A stretch of 5,696 nucleotides of DNA from Candidatus Zophobacter franzmannii (GCA_030765245.1 JAVCCX010000435.1:1-5696), one strand, 5' to 3'. Counted from the first letter of the stretch, positions 1-5,629 are shown. Program-made: numbers and translations. Notes: generated from the sequence alone by a model not told the origin.

Positions 1-134
1 TAACAAGGCTTCCACCGCATCAAGATTTTGTTTTTTCCTTCATTTAGCATTTGTAACACATAACGCCTAATTTTACTCCCTATTTCAATCCCAGGGAAAC
101 AACAGCGAATATTATAGGACTTAATTGTGAATAA

Positions 135-163
135 CTCGGGGCTTTGCCCGTGTAAGTCCCGAG
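135..163. repeat. GC-rich hairpin, copy A of an imperfect pair
   Basis: CTCGGGGCTT (135-144) pairs with AAGTCCCGAG (154-163) over 10 positions with one G-T pair and a 9-base loop. CCCGAGA occurs again at 169-175, so the left arm could pair with either copy. The core GGGGCT...AAGTCCC closely resembles the hairpin at 260-280. In the minus-strand frame it covers the codons for SRDLHGQSPEL. Function is unknown; it could be a REP-like dispersed element or RNA structure. Confidence 0.5.
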
Positions 164-259
164 AGATTCCCGAGAATTGAAAGGGTTCATTGTGAGTATA
201 GAGAGTGAATTCAAACTTCCAAACTAATCACATTAGATTCTAATTTCGGAATTCCCGTA

Positions 260-280
260 GGGGCTCATGGCGTGAGTCCC
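260..280. repeat. GC-rich hairpin, copy B of an imperfect pair
   Basis: GGGGCTCA (260-267) pairs with TGAGTCCC (273-280), 8 pairs including one G-T, around the loop TGGCG. The outer arms GGGGCT and GAGTCCC match those of the hairpin at 138-160, and both loops contain a CG-rich core. Just to the right, AGCCC-TT-GGGCT (291-302) forms a further small dyad. The paired changes in the inner stem (TT/AA in copy A, CA/TG in copy B) keep pairing, which hints that the structure matters. Confidence 0.5.
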
Positions 281-369
281 AAATTGACACAGCCCTTGGG
301 CTGAATATGTTGATTCTCCTCTTCATTTGGAAGGTCTCGCCTTGCTCCACCATTCCAAAAGTAAAGGTA

Positions 370-411
370 TGTATAAATGGTATACACTATAATGCTACAA
401 TTTAGATTGTA
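370..411 (+). promoter_or_regulatory. Candidate distal rpsP promoter with flanking dyads
   Basis: A perfect TATAAT lies at 388-393. No convincing -35 hexamer is found 16-18 bases upstream. Two inverted repeats flank the hexamer: TGTATA-5-TATACA at 370-386 and TACAAT-4-ATTGTA at 396-411. The first would sit in the -10/-35 spacer and the second over the start site, a typical place for repressor binding. If used, this promoter would give rpsP a leader of about 170 bases. The evidence is sequence pattern only, in AT-rich DNA where such matches arise by chance. Confidence 0.3.
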
Positions 412-427
412 AATACAGGTGCAAAGT

Positions 428-544
428 AAAGATTTGAGACCTAAAAGAGTTGCAAATCTTTGTTGAAATGGAGTTTAGAAAAAAGGCTTGACTCCATAGC
501 CTCGTCTAAATTTATATGTCATTCTATATATTTATATATAAATG
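428..544 (+). promoter_or_regulatory. Structured region upstream of rpsP, possible leader RNA
   Basis: Several inverted repeats follow each other. AAAGATTTG (428-436) pairs perfectly with CAAATCTTT (453-461). ATGGAGT (468-474) pairs with ACTCCAT (491-497). TTTAGA (474-479) pairs with TCTAAA (505-510), enclosing AGGCT (484-488) with AGCCT (498-502). The second and third structures cannot form together. CATT-TATATA (520-530) pairs with TATATA-AATG (535-544) with one bulged C, ending 16 bases before the Shine-Dalgarno sequence. Mutually exclusive stems ahead of a ribosomal protein gene suggest feedback control or attenuation, as known for other ribosomal protein leaders. I cannot assign it to a known leader family, and transcription through it depends on the distal promoter being real. 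Confidence 0.35.
488..517 (+). promoter_or_regulatory. Candidate proximal rpsP promoter
   Basis: TTGACT (488-493) matches the -35 consensus at five of six positions. It is followed after 17-18 bases by TTTATA or TTATAT (511-517), which are poor -10 matches in a very AT-rich stretch. Transcription would start near 523, about 50 bases before the rpsP start codon. The -35 lies inside the loop of the alternative hairpins at 468-510, so if this promoter is the main one those hairpins act as DNA dyads or not at all. Confidence 0.35.
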
Positions 545-560
545 TAAAAATTGAATAAAG

Positions 561-566
561 AAGGAG
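561..566 (+). promoter_or_regulatory. Shine-Dalgarno site that decides the rpsP start
   Basis: AAGGAG lies five bases before the ATG at 572. It falls inside the longer reading frame that could begin at the TTG at 551, which has no comparable site ahead of it. This makes 572 the better start. Confidence 0.8.
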
Positions 567-571
567 ATGAG

Positions 572-868
572 ATGGTTAAGCTCAGACTTAAAAGAATGGG
601 TGCGCGTAATGCCCCTTTCTATCGCATTGTAGCAGTTGATGCTCGTGTGAAGCGTGATGGTAAATACCTCGAGGCAATCGGTTGGTATGATCCTAAACCC
701 GAACCATTCAAAATTCAGGTTGATCGGGAAATTGCTTTAAAATGGCTCAGAACAGGCGCACAGCCTACTGAAACCGTTAGATCATTACTTAGAAGAGCCG
801 GAGTTCTTGAAGTATGGCATAAGGAAAAAGAAGCAAACAGAACAGCTCCAGCAGAAGAACAGGCATAA
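572..868 (+). CDS. rpsP: 30S ribosomal protein S16
   Basis: This is a 98-residue S16, a small-subunit protein that binds 16S rRNA early in 30S assembly. The N-terminal [20 protein letters not shown] and the downstream [21 protein letters not shown] (about residues 58-78) are S16 hallmarks. The family core is roughly 80 residues; the last 18 here ([18 protein letters not shown]) form a charged tail of the kind often seen in S16. The start is the ATG with AAGGAG five bases upstream. An upstream TTG at 551 would add seven residues not typical of the family and would bury the ribosome binding site. It is the first gene of the ribosome and tRNA maturation operon and is followed after 14 bases by khpA. 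Confidence 0.97.
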   Translation: MVKLRLKRMGARNAPFYRIVAVDARVKRDGKYLEAIGWYDPKPEPFKIQVDREIALKWLRTGAQPTETVRSLLRRAGVLEVWHKEKEANRTAPAEEQA

Positions 869-882
869 AATAGGGCCCTATT
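869..882 (+). promoter_or_regulatory. 14-bp perfect palindrome between rpsP and khpA
   Basis: AATAGGGCCCTATT fills the whole gap between the rpsP stop codon and the khpA ATG at 883. AGGG at 872-875 is the only plausible ribosome binding site for khpA and lies within the palindrome. It may be an operator, a site of translational control, or chance. Confidence 0.45.
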
Positions 883-1113
883 ATGAAGGAATTAATTGAA
901 TTCGTAGTTAAAGCTCTTGTCGAAACTCCAAGTGAAGTAAATGTCACGGAGATTGCCGGAGATAAGGTAACTCTTTATGAGTTGCGTGTTGCCAAAGGTG
1001 ACATAGGTAAAGTGATTGGTAAGCGTGGGCGTACCGCAGGTTCTATTCGGACCATACTTAATGCAGTAAGCACAAAGCAGGGTAAACGAGCAGAACTCGA
1101 AATAATCGAGTAA
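883..1113 (+). CDS. khpA: KhpA-type KH-domain RNA-binding protein
   Basis: The 76-residue protein is a single KH domain. The GXXG loop is GKRG at residues 46-49, in the context IGKVIGKRGRTAGSIRTIL, which contacts single-stranded RNA in KH domains. The length matches the KhpA (YlqC/COG1837) family. In Firmicutes the homologue pairs with KhpB (Jag/EloR) and affects cell division and mRNA levels; the partner is not in this window. The position between rpsP and rimM is the usual one for this family and links it to ribosome or RNA metabolism. The ATG follows a 14-base palindrome carrying a weak AGGG site, so translation probably depends on coupling to rpsP. The stop overlaps the rimM start by one base (TAATG). 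Confidence 0.93.
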   Translation: MKELIEFVVKALVETPSEVNVTEIAGDKVTLYELRVAKGDIGKVIGKRGRTAGSIRTILNAVSTKQGKRAELEIIE

Positions 1114-1628
1114 TGCAGTTATCAGATTTATTGCCAATCGGCAGGTTAGGAACAGTTTTTAATAAAACGGGGTATATCTCCTTTAAACCTTTAGAGTTCT
1201 TCCGACCTGCCCTTTTTTCAAAGAAGAAATTCTATTTGATCTTTAACAGTGATAGAGTATTTTATGTGACTCTGGATAAAGTCAAACAGTACCAAGGTAA
1301 GCTGTATCTGAAATTCGTTGAGGATGGTATCTTCGATGAATTGAAGCTGAACAGAAAACCACGCGTAATGATTGAGAAAGAGCAGTACTATCAGATGGAG
1401 GGTGATGCAAATTACACTCGCGTAACTGACTATACTGTAATATTCAGAGAACAGGAAATTGGAACAGTTCAAGATATTATGGAAGACTCATTTCAAGACC
1501 GATTGATTGTTATCCTGAATGATGGTAAGGAAGTTATTATCCCTGATGTGGATTACTTTATTACTAAGAAGGATACAGCAACGAAAAAGCTTTATACTCA
1601 GAATATTGAGGAGCTACTTGAACTATGA
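1113..1628 (+). CDS. rimM: Ribosome maturation factor RimM
   Basis: RimM assists maturation of the 30S head around S19 and 16S rRNA. The 171-residue length is usual. The C-terminal PRC-barrel half is readable: the YY pair at 92-93, IGTVQDIM (116-123), QDRLIVI (128-134), EVIIPDVDYFI (140-150) and the closing KLYTQNIEELLEL. The N-terminal half begins with the expected IGRLG, but the usual GxxGxxGEV pattern has become VFNKTGYISFKPL, so this half is divergent. The assignment rests on the C-terminal half and on position between khpA and trmD. The start is ATG in a TAATG overlap with khpA, with no strong ribosome binding site, which suggests translational coupling. The stop overlaps trmD by four bases (ATGA). 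Confidence 0.88.
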   Translation: MQLSDLLPIGRLGTVFNKTGYISFKPLEFFRPALFSKKKFYLIFNSDRVFYVTLDKVKQYQGKLYLKFVEDGIFDELKLNRKPRVMIEKEQYYQMEGDANYTRVTDYTVIFREQEIGTVQDIMEDSFQDRLIVILNDGKEVIIPDVDYFITKKDTATKKLYTQNIEELLEL

Positions 1629-2305
1629 GGTTTGATGTTCTAACACTTTTCCCTGCAATGTTTCACTCCTTTTTAGAAGGAAGCATTGTCGCTAAAGCGA
1701 TTAAGAAAGATGCCCTTGAAGTCAGTTTAGTTGACTTTAGGGACTTCACATTTCTTAAGAGCCGTCAAGTGGATGATTATCCATATGGGGGAGAAGCAGG
1801 GATGGTTATTAAACCTGAACCTGTGTTTAGAGCAGTTGAATTCTTACAAGATAATGATAAATCAATACCTCTTATCTATTTTACTCCCCAGGGTAGACCT
1901 CTCACTCAGGCAATTGTGAAGCAATATGCTAAAGAAGAGAGAGTTATGATACTCTGTGGACATTACAAAGATGTAGATCAAAGGGTGCGAGATACACTGG
2001 TTACTGATGAGATTTCTCTTGGTGACTATGTTCTTTCGGGTGGTGAACTTCCTGCAATGTGTTTTATAGATGCATGTGCAAGATTGCAACCTGGAGTTCT
2101 GAAGGATATTGAATCTGCGAATAGTGATTCATTTGAAGATAGTATTCTCGGATATCCTTATTATACACGCCCTGTCGAATATCAAGGAATGAAGGTTCCG
2201 GAAGTGTTACTTTCCGGTAACCATAAAAAGATACAAGAGTGGCGAAAGCAGAAAGCTCTTGAGTTAACTCGACAACGAAGAAGTGATTTATTAGATGAAA
2301 AGTAA
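1625..2305 (+). CDS. trmD: tRNA (guanine-N1-)-methyltransferase TrmD
   Basis: TrmD methylates N1 of G37, next to the anticodon, using S-adenosylmethionine, and so prevents +1 frameshifting. The 226 residues form the complete SPOUT enzyme. MRFDVLTLFPAMF opens the protein, followed by VDDYPYGGEAGMVIKPEP (49-66), CGHYKDVDQRV (111-121) and the trefoil-knot loop SLGDYVLSGGELPA (131-144). Arg153 in CARLQPGV and Asp168 in SDSF correspond to the catalytic Arg154 and Asp169 of the E. coli enzyme. VPEVLLSGNHKKIQEWR is in the C-terminal domain. GHYKDVDQRV replaces the proteobacterial GRYEGIDERV and recalls Bacteroidetes-type enzymes. GAGGAG at 1608-1613 lies 11 bases before the ATG. The start overlaps rimM by four bases, and the end overlaps the next gene by 11. 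Confidence 0.98.
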   Translation: MRFDVLTLFPAMFHSFLEGSIVAKAIKKDALEVSLVDFRDFTFLKSRQVDDYPYGGEAGMVIKPEPVFRAVEFLQDNDKSIPLIYFTPQGRPLTQAIVKQYAKEERVMILCGHYKDVDQRVRDTLVTDEISLGDYVLSGGELPAMCFIDACARLQPGVLKDIESANSDSFEDSILGYPYYTRPVEYQGMKVPEVLLSGNHKKIQEWRKQKALELTRQRRSDLLDEK

Positions 2306-2855
2306 ATTATACCTTGGCTTAGTACATTATCCTGTGTACAACAAATTTAACGATGTTGTAACTACATCCATTACAAACTTGGATGTGCATGACATCGCTC
2401 GTTCATGCCTTACTTACGGTGTTGATAAGTACTTTATTATCACACCTAATGAAGGACAACGATTAGTTTTAAAAACGATAACAGAGTTCTGGCACTCTGA
2501 CATTGCCCGTAATTATAACTCAGATAGAGTTGAGGCAATTGACATTGTAGAGTATACTACATCAGTCCAGAACTTAAAAGAACAGATAAAGAATCAGGAA
2601 GGAACCTATCCCATTATCGTAACAACGACAGCCCGGAAATTAGCCGGTCAAGTCTCTTTCAAGGAATTGAAAGCTTTGGACTTGAAGGAGCAACCACTCC
2701 TCCTGTTATTTGGTACAGGTAACGGATTAGCGAGAGAAGTTATCTCGCTTTCAGATTATGTCCTTGAGCCAATACTTGGCAAAGGTGAATATAATCATCT
2801 ATCCGTTAGAAGTGCCGTTGCAATAATACTTGATAGATTATCTTCCGAGGAATAA
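2295..2855 (+). CDS. SPOUT-fold RNA methyltransferase-like protein (COG4752 / PF09936 type)
   Basis: The 186-residue protein has a C-terminal trefoil-knot signature: LLLLFGTGNGL (135-145), SDYVLEPI (153-160) and YNHLSVRSAVAIILDRL (166-182). These match the S-adenosylmethionine-binding loops of SPOUT methyltransferases. The N-terminal part (LYLGLVHYPVYNKFNDVVTT, then LDVHDIARSCLTYGVDKYFI) fits the PF09936 family, represented by Thermotoga maritima TM1570. It lacks the TrmD active-site motifs, so it is not a TrmD duplicate. The RNA target is not known to me. The only nearby start is the ATG at 2295, inside the end of trmD with an 11-base overlap, which implies coupled translation. Its location between trmD and rplS suggests a substrate in rRNA or tRNA. 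Family assignment is fairly sure; methyltransferase activity is inferred. Confidence 0.88.
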   Translation: MKSKLYLGLVHYPVYNKFNDVVTTSITNLDVHDIARSCLTYGVDKYFIITPNEGQRLVLKTITEFWHSDIARNYNSDRVEAIDIVEYTTSVQNLKEQIKNQEGTYPIIVTTTARKLAGQVSFKELKALDLKEQPLLLLFGTGNGLAREVISLSDYVLEPILGKGEYNHLSVRSAVAIILDRLSSEE

Positions 2856-2860
2856 AGGAG
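2854..2860 (+). promoter_or_regulatory. Strong ribosome binding site of rplS overlapping the preceding stop
   Basis: AAAGGAG lies seven bases before the rplS ATG and shares two bases with the TAA stop (2853-2855) of the SPOUT gene. It is the strongest such site in the operon along with that of rpsP, consistent with the higher output needed for the two ribosomal proteins than for the enzymes between them. Confidence 0.75.
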
Positions 2861-2867
2861 AATACAA

Positions 2868-3227
2868 ATGGATATCTTACAAACGGTAACAAAGGATCTG
2901 CTTCGTACAGATCTACCCGAATTCAGAGTTGGTGATTCTGTAAAGGTTCACTATAAGATTAAAGAAGGCGCTAAAGAGCGTATTCAGGTTTTCCAGGGAA
3001 TCGTGCTACAGAAACGTGGTGCAGGCATGTCAAAGACCTTCACTGTTAGAAAGATTTCTAATGGTGTTGGAGTGGAAAGAATTTTCCCACAGCATACACC
3101 TCTTATTGATAAATTAGAAGTTATTCGCTTCGGTCGCGTTCGTCGTGCTAAGTTGTTTTATCTTAGAACAGCGCGTGGTAAGAGAGCGAAAATCCAAGAA
3201 AAGAAACACTACAATAAAAAGAAGTAG
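2868..3227 (+). CDS. rplS: 50S ribosomal protein L19
   Basis: L19 is a large-subunit protein at the 30S-50S interface. The 119 residues are of normal length for the family (about 115). Hallmarks in order are [22 protein letters not shown] (19-40), [24 protein letters not shown] (41-64), [13 protein letters not shown] (66-78) and [10 protein letters not shown] (91-100), with a lysine-rich tail. The ATG is preceded by AAAGGAG at a seven-base spacing. It is the last gene of the operon, 12 bases after the SPOUT gene, and a strong intrinsic terminator begins 20 bases after its stop codon. Confidence 0.98.
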   Translation: MDILQTVTKDLLRTDLPEFRVGDSVKVHYKIKEGAKERIQVFQGIVLQKRGAGMSKTFTVRKISNGVGVERIFPQHTPLIDKLEVIRFGRVRRAKLFYLRTARGKRAKIQEKKHYNKKK

Positions 3228-3247
3228 TTTCAAACTTTGTGATATTT

Positions 3248-3272
3248 GGGAACCGAAAGGTTCCCTTTTTTT
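3248..3272 (+). terminator. Intrinsic terminator of the rpsP-rplS operon
   Basis: GGGAACC (3248-3254) pairs perfectly with GGTTCCC (3259-3265) around a GAAA tetraloop, followed directly by seven T residues (3266-3272). This is a classic rho-independent terminator just after rplS. Confidence 0.95.
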
Positions 3273-3306
3273 ATTATATAACAAAACAGAGATTAAGATA
3301 ATTTTC

Positions 3307-3373
3307 TTGACACTCTCAGAAACAAATCAACAAATTACACAAATGTTTATTGTTAACATTTTATGTCGTTAAC
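3307..3373 (+). promoter_or_regulatory. Possible remnant regulatory region before the receptor pseudogene
   Basis: A perfect TTGACA lies at 3307-3312, but no good -10 hexamer follows at 16-18 bases. AAATGTT (3341-3347) pairs with AACATTT (3355-3361). GTTAAC, itself a palindrome, occurs at 3352-3357 and 3368-3373. These could be the decayed control region of the receptor gene or, since the receptor's N-terminal part is missing, unrelated DNA next to the deletion. Confidence 0.25.
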
Positions 3374-4304
3374 TAATTCACCTGAAATGGTCACCAATCT
3401 TCAGACTGCAATGAAAATGTATGGAAGGTCTGTGATTTATGGACCGGGTGCTATTGCCGTATTTGGCAACAAGAAGCTCTCTCAATAGATCATATTGCGC
3501 AGAAGGGAAACTCGTTTGCTGAGAATGAGTTAAGCAGTCGAATACAGATGGACTATGAAGTTAGTAAGAAACTTTCACTCGCTTTGGGAGGAGAATATAG
3601 CTATAATTATTATACTCCCGAATGAGGTATGGATGATGACTCATTTATAATGTCATTTCAACCTGATATCAGGTTTGCTGTTAAAACTCCAGATTCAGGC
3701 TTCTACAAATACTATGGGGATGATTTTGCTACAATTATTGATTATACTATTGATGCATATATGTATTCTGCCTTTGGTGAAATAAATGCTAAACCTACAG
3801 ATTATTTAAACTTCTTGATTTCGGGGAGGATTGACAAGCATGAGTTTGCTGATCCTGCTACTAGTAGTGAAGGTTTTTAGGCACTCTATCATTATTTGGG
3901 ATAGATGCCATTGCAAATTTACAATTGAAGAATCATTCCTCCAATATCATGTACTCCTATATTAAGCAAATAGACTGGGAAAGTAAATTTGACTGTGATG
4001 CATGGATTACCGGCCTGGATGGAAGCACCGTACATTTACCCGATAATGCTGAGAATCGTATCAACAATCTACCAAGTCACTCTATCAAAATTAATGATTT
4101 GTGGAGAGTATCTAAATCTGTCTCTGTTCATGTTAATGCACGCTATGCCTTCGATTATCAGCAGAACGATATGTTAGATCAATTTGTTGAAGCACATCAA
4201 GAGCTGGTGATCCAGTGACAATAAACTATATGAATAAGCTGGTAGGTTTAAAAAACTACCAGCTGATAATGAGTTATCATCTTCTTAAGAGTGCCGAAGT
4301 ATAG
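3363..4304 (+). pseudogene. Decayed TonB-dependent outer-membrane receptor
   Basis: Consecutive pieces in changing frames read as one outer-membrane receptor. Piece A (from 3363) ends with GRSVIYGPGAIA, like the end of a TonB plug domain. It shifts near 3455-3475 into piece B: NSFAENELSSRIQMDYEV, then ALGGEYSYNYYTPE, a TGA at 3623-3625, IRFAVKTPDSGFYKYYG, then FGEINAKPTDYLNFLISGRID, typical of receptor barrel strands. Piece B stops at 3878-3880. Piece C (about 3871-4218) continues with FGIDAIANLQLKNHSS and LPSHSIKINDLWRV, like late barrel strands. Piece D (4191-4304) is DPVTINYMNKLVGLKNYQ and SYHLLKSAEV. No signal peptide or complete plug is visible, and the jump from B to C skips much of a normal barrel, so there is an internal deletion. 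Intact receptors import metal chelates, cobalamin or similar ligands using TonB energy. The ligand cannot be told, and no function is expected. Confidence 0.75.
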
Positions 4305-4336
4305 ATTTAGATAATTAATACTACTATTAAAAGTAA

Positions 4337-4362
4337 AAGAGTCATCCTCGTGGATGACTCTT
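4337..4362 (-). terminator. Intrinsic terminator of mrp, possibly bidirectional
   Basis: AAGAGTCATCC (4337-4347) pairs perfectly with GGATGACTCTT (4352-4362) over 11 positions with the loop TCGT. On the minus strand it begins 23 bases after the mrp stop codon and continues into TTTTACTTTTAA, a suitable T-rich tail. The plus-strand tail (CTCTTATTATATT) is weaker but may also stop transcription from the pseudogene side. Confidence 0.85.
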
Positions 4363-4385
4363 ATTATATTGGCTTCTATTTGTAG

Positions 4386-5222
4386 TTATGAAAACTCTAC
4401 TTTTGTAATAACCCTTTCAACTATGGCTTGCATTGCAATACCTGCAGGTTTCTTAGCTATATCATAGACAAATGGGCGTCCTTTGTCTGTGCATTTAGGG
4501 ATATCTATTTCGATTGGAATCTGACCTAAGAGTTCAATCTCAAAGTCCATAATTGCCTTTGCTGCACCTTCACCATCAAAGAGATTTATCGCTTCACCAC
4601 AATGAGGGCATATAAGCTCTTTCATGTTCTCAATTAGTCCGATGATAGGTACATTGAGACTTTGCGAGAATCTGATGGTTTTTCTTGCGTCTAAGAAGGC
4701 AACATCCTGTGGGGTCGATACGATAATTGAGCCTGTTACTTTTTTAAGCAACTGAACAACCGAAAGTGGTTCATCACCTGTTCCCGGAGGACAGTCAACT
4801 ATAAGGTAATCTAACTCTGGCCACTGAATATCTTCCATGAACTGCTTGATTGCAGTCATCTTCATCGGTCCTCTCCAAATAAGAGGTGCATCTTGATCTT
4901 CCATAATCGAGGCGATAGACATGACATGTAAGTTGTCATGCACACGCACAGGCATTGGTTTATGAGTTACAGGGTCAGCAAGTAGCGGTTGACCTTCAAC
5001 ACCAACCATCTTTGCAATTGATGGTCCGTGGATATCTACATCAAGGATACCTACACGCTTTCCTGAAAGGACAAGACCATAGGCAAGGTTCACAGAGACA
5101 GTACTCTTACCAACTCCGCCTTTTCCACTGATAACAACAATTCTGTTTTTGATTCGAGACAGATTCCCTGTTAACATCTCTTTGCGTTCTTCAGGGGTTG
5201 GAACTTTAGGTTCTTCTGACAT
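4386..5222 (-). CDS. mrp: Mrp/NBP35-type iron-sulfur cluster carrier ATPase
   Basis: Proteins of this family are cytoplasmic dimeric P-loop ATPases that bind and hand over [4Fe-4S] clusters to target enzymes. The 278 residues contain the deviant Walker A motif GKGGVGKS (33-40), DVDIHGPS (61-68), the Mrp stretch IWRGPMKMTAIKQF (115-128), DCPPGTGDEPLSV (143-155) and CPHC at 205-208, the pair expected to bind the bridging cluster. There is no N-terminal DUF59/MIP18 domain, so this is the short form. A longer start at 5234 would add four residues, but GGAGG at 5232-5228 lies five bases before the ATG at 5222, so the shorter form is preferred. It is a single-gene unit facing the rpsP operon, with its own terminator. 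The client proteins are not indicated by the neighbours. Confidence 0.95.
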   Translation of the reverse strand: MSEEPKVPTPEERKEMLTGNLSRIKNRIVVISGKGGVGKSTVSVNLAYGLVLSGKRVGILDVDIHGPSIAKMVGVEGQPLLADPVTHKPMPVRVHDNLHVMSIASIMEDQDAPLIWRGPMKMTAIKQFMEDIQWPELDYLIVDCPPGTGDEPLSVVQLLKKVTGSIIVSTPQDVAFLDARKTIRFSQSLNVPIIGLIENMKELICPHCGEAINLFDGEGAAKAIMDFEIELLGQIPIEIDIPKCTDKGRPFVYDIAKKPAGIAMQAIVERVITKVEFS

Positions 5223-5227
5223 CGTTT

Positions 5228-5232
5228 CCTCC
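5228..5232 (-). promoter_or_regulatory. Shine-Dalgarno site that decides the mrp start
   Basis: GGAGG on the minus strand lies five bases before the ATG at 5222 and overlaps the alternative ATG at 5234-5232. The alternative start has only A/T-rich sequence without a binding site ahead of it. Confidence 0.8.
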
Positions 5233-5234
5233 AT

Positions 5235-5629
5235 TTACTTATTATTTTGCAACACGAATGGAGAGTTTCTGGAACATGTCAATAAAAAGATATCACTATC
5301 TTTAAAATAATGGAGATGGGACTCTGCAAGGGATAAATAAGCGATGGTTTTACCACCGTACAGGTTGCTTACAAAGTGATTAATTGCTTTAAACCACTTT
5401 GTCCCGAATATTATCCCCTTTGCATTTATTGTGCATCATTACTTAAGATAGTTGCTTTCGTTTCTCTCAAGCGAGCTCTTCACTTTGTTCATCGGTTCGT
5501 GTATTTTCGCCTGCCACTGCGTAATGGAATGAAGACGGGTGGTTGAAAAATCTTCTCTTCAGCAAAGATTGTGGTATTTATGCCTTTTTAGGGCTCTATT
5601 ACAATACTTAAAAAAAGGTTTATAGAGAC
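5235..5629. other. Non-coding stretch upstream of mrp
   Basis: I see no convincing gene here. Near mrp, AAAGATA-TCAC-TATCTTT (5286-5303) is a small hairpin, and a TTGACA on the minus strand (5282-5277) could be an mrp -35, but the -10 at the right distance (ATTCGT) is poor. ACAAAGTG (5371-5378) pairs perfectly with CACTTTGT (5395-5402), while TGGTTT (5345-5350) can pair with AAACCA (5391-5396), competing for the same bases. On the minus strand a frame stays open for 38 codons, with an ATG at 5492 giving 17 residues, too short to call. TGTGCATCA (5430-5438) is one mismatch from a DnaA box. Confidence 0.5.

Larger units (their letters stand above)
1..353 (-). pseudogene. Interrupted reading frame, unknown product, running off the left edge
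   Basis: Reading the minus strand from an ATG at 353-351 gives 37 codons (MVEQGETFQMKRRINIF...), a TAG at 242-240, three sense codons, a TGA at 230-228, then 75 sense codons with no stop to the window edge. All of this is in one frame. The second part contains stretches such as FQFSGISRDLHGQSPE and FPGIEIGSKIRRYVLQMLN, which look like protein, but I recognise no family. There is no good ribosome binding site before the ATG and no ATG near the beginning of the open second part. It may be a decayed gene, a gene whose intact part lies to the left, or a dispersed non-coding repeat that happens to be open. Two similar hairpins (135-163 and 260-280) lie inside it, which favours a repeat-derived origin. 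Confidence that it is a functional gene is low. Confidence 0.3.

Noticed and set aside
284..311. TTGACA followed after 16 bases by TATGTT, a possible plus-strand promoter
   Set aside because: The -10 match is poor, it lies within the repeat-like region, and it is about 260 bases from rpsP; not distinguishable from chance.
345..352. CTCCACCA, resembling the 3' end of a tRNA or tmRNA
   Set aside because: No T-arm, anticodon arm or matching acceptor 5' strand could be found upstream, so no tRNA or tmRNA is called.
551..571. Upstream TTG start adding seven residues to S16
   Set aside because: The extension contains the AAGGAG site for the ATG at 572, and the S16 family begins with the [12 protein letters not shown] sequence.
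892..1137. Minus-strand frame of 81 codons opposite khpA
   Set aside because: It lies wholly over khpA and the rimM start, has no family resemblance, and runs against the operon; it is a shadow of the real gene.
3145..3372. Plus-strand frame of 75 codons starting within rplS
   Set aside because: It overlaps the L19 C-terminus in another frame and runs through the intrinsic terminator, so it is not a plausible gene.
3989..4177. Plus-strand frame of 62 codons inside the receptor remnant
   Set aside because: It is out of frame with the receptor-like pieces and has no recognisable motif; the frame carrying LPSHSIKINDLWRV is the meaningful one.
5439..5492. 17-codon minus-strand frame beginning MNKVKSSLERNE
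   Set aside because: It is too short, has no clear ribosome binding site, and no recognisable family.
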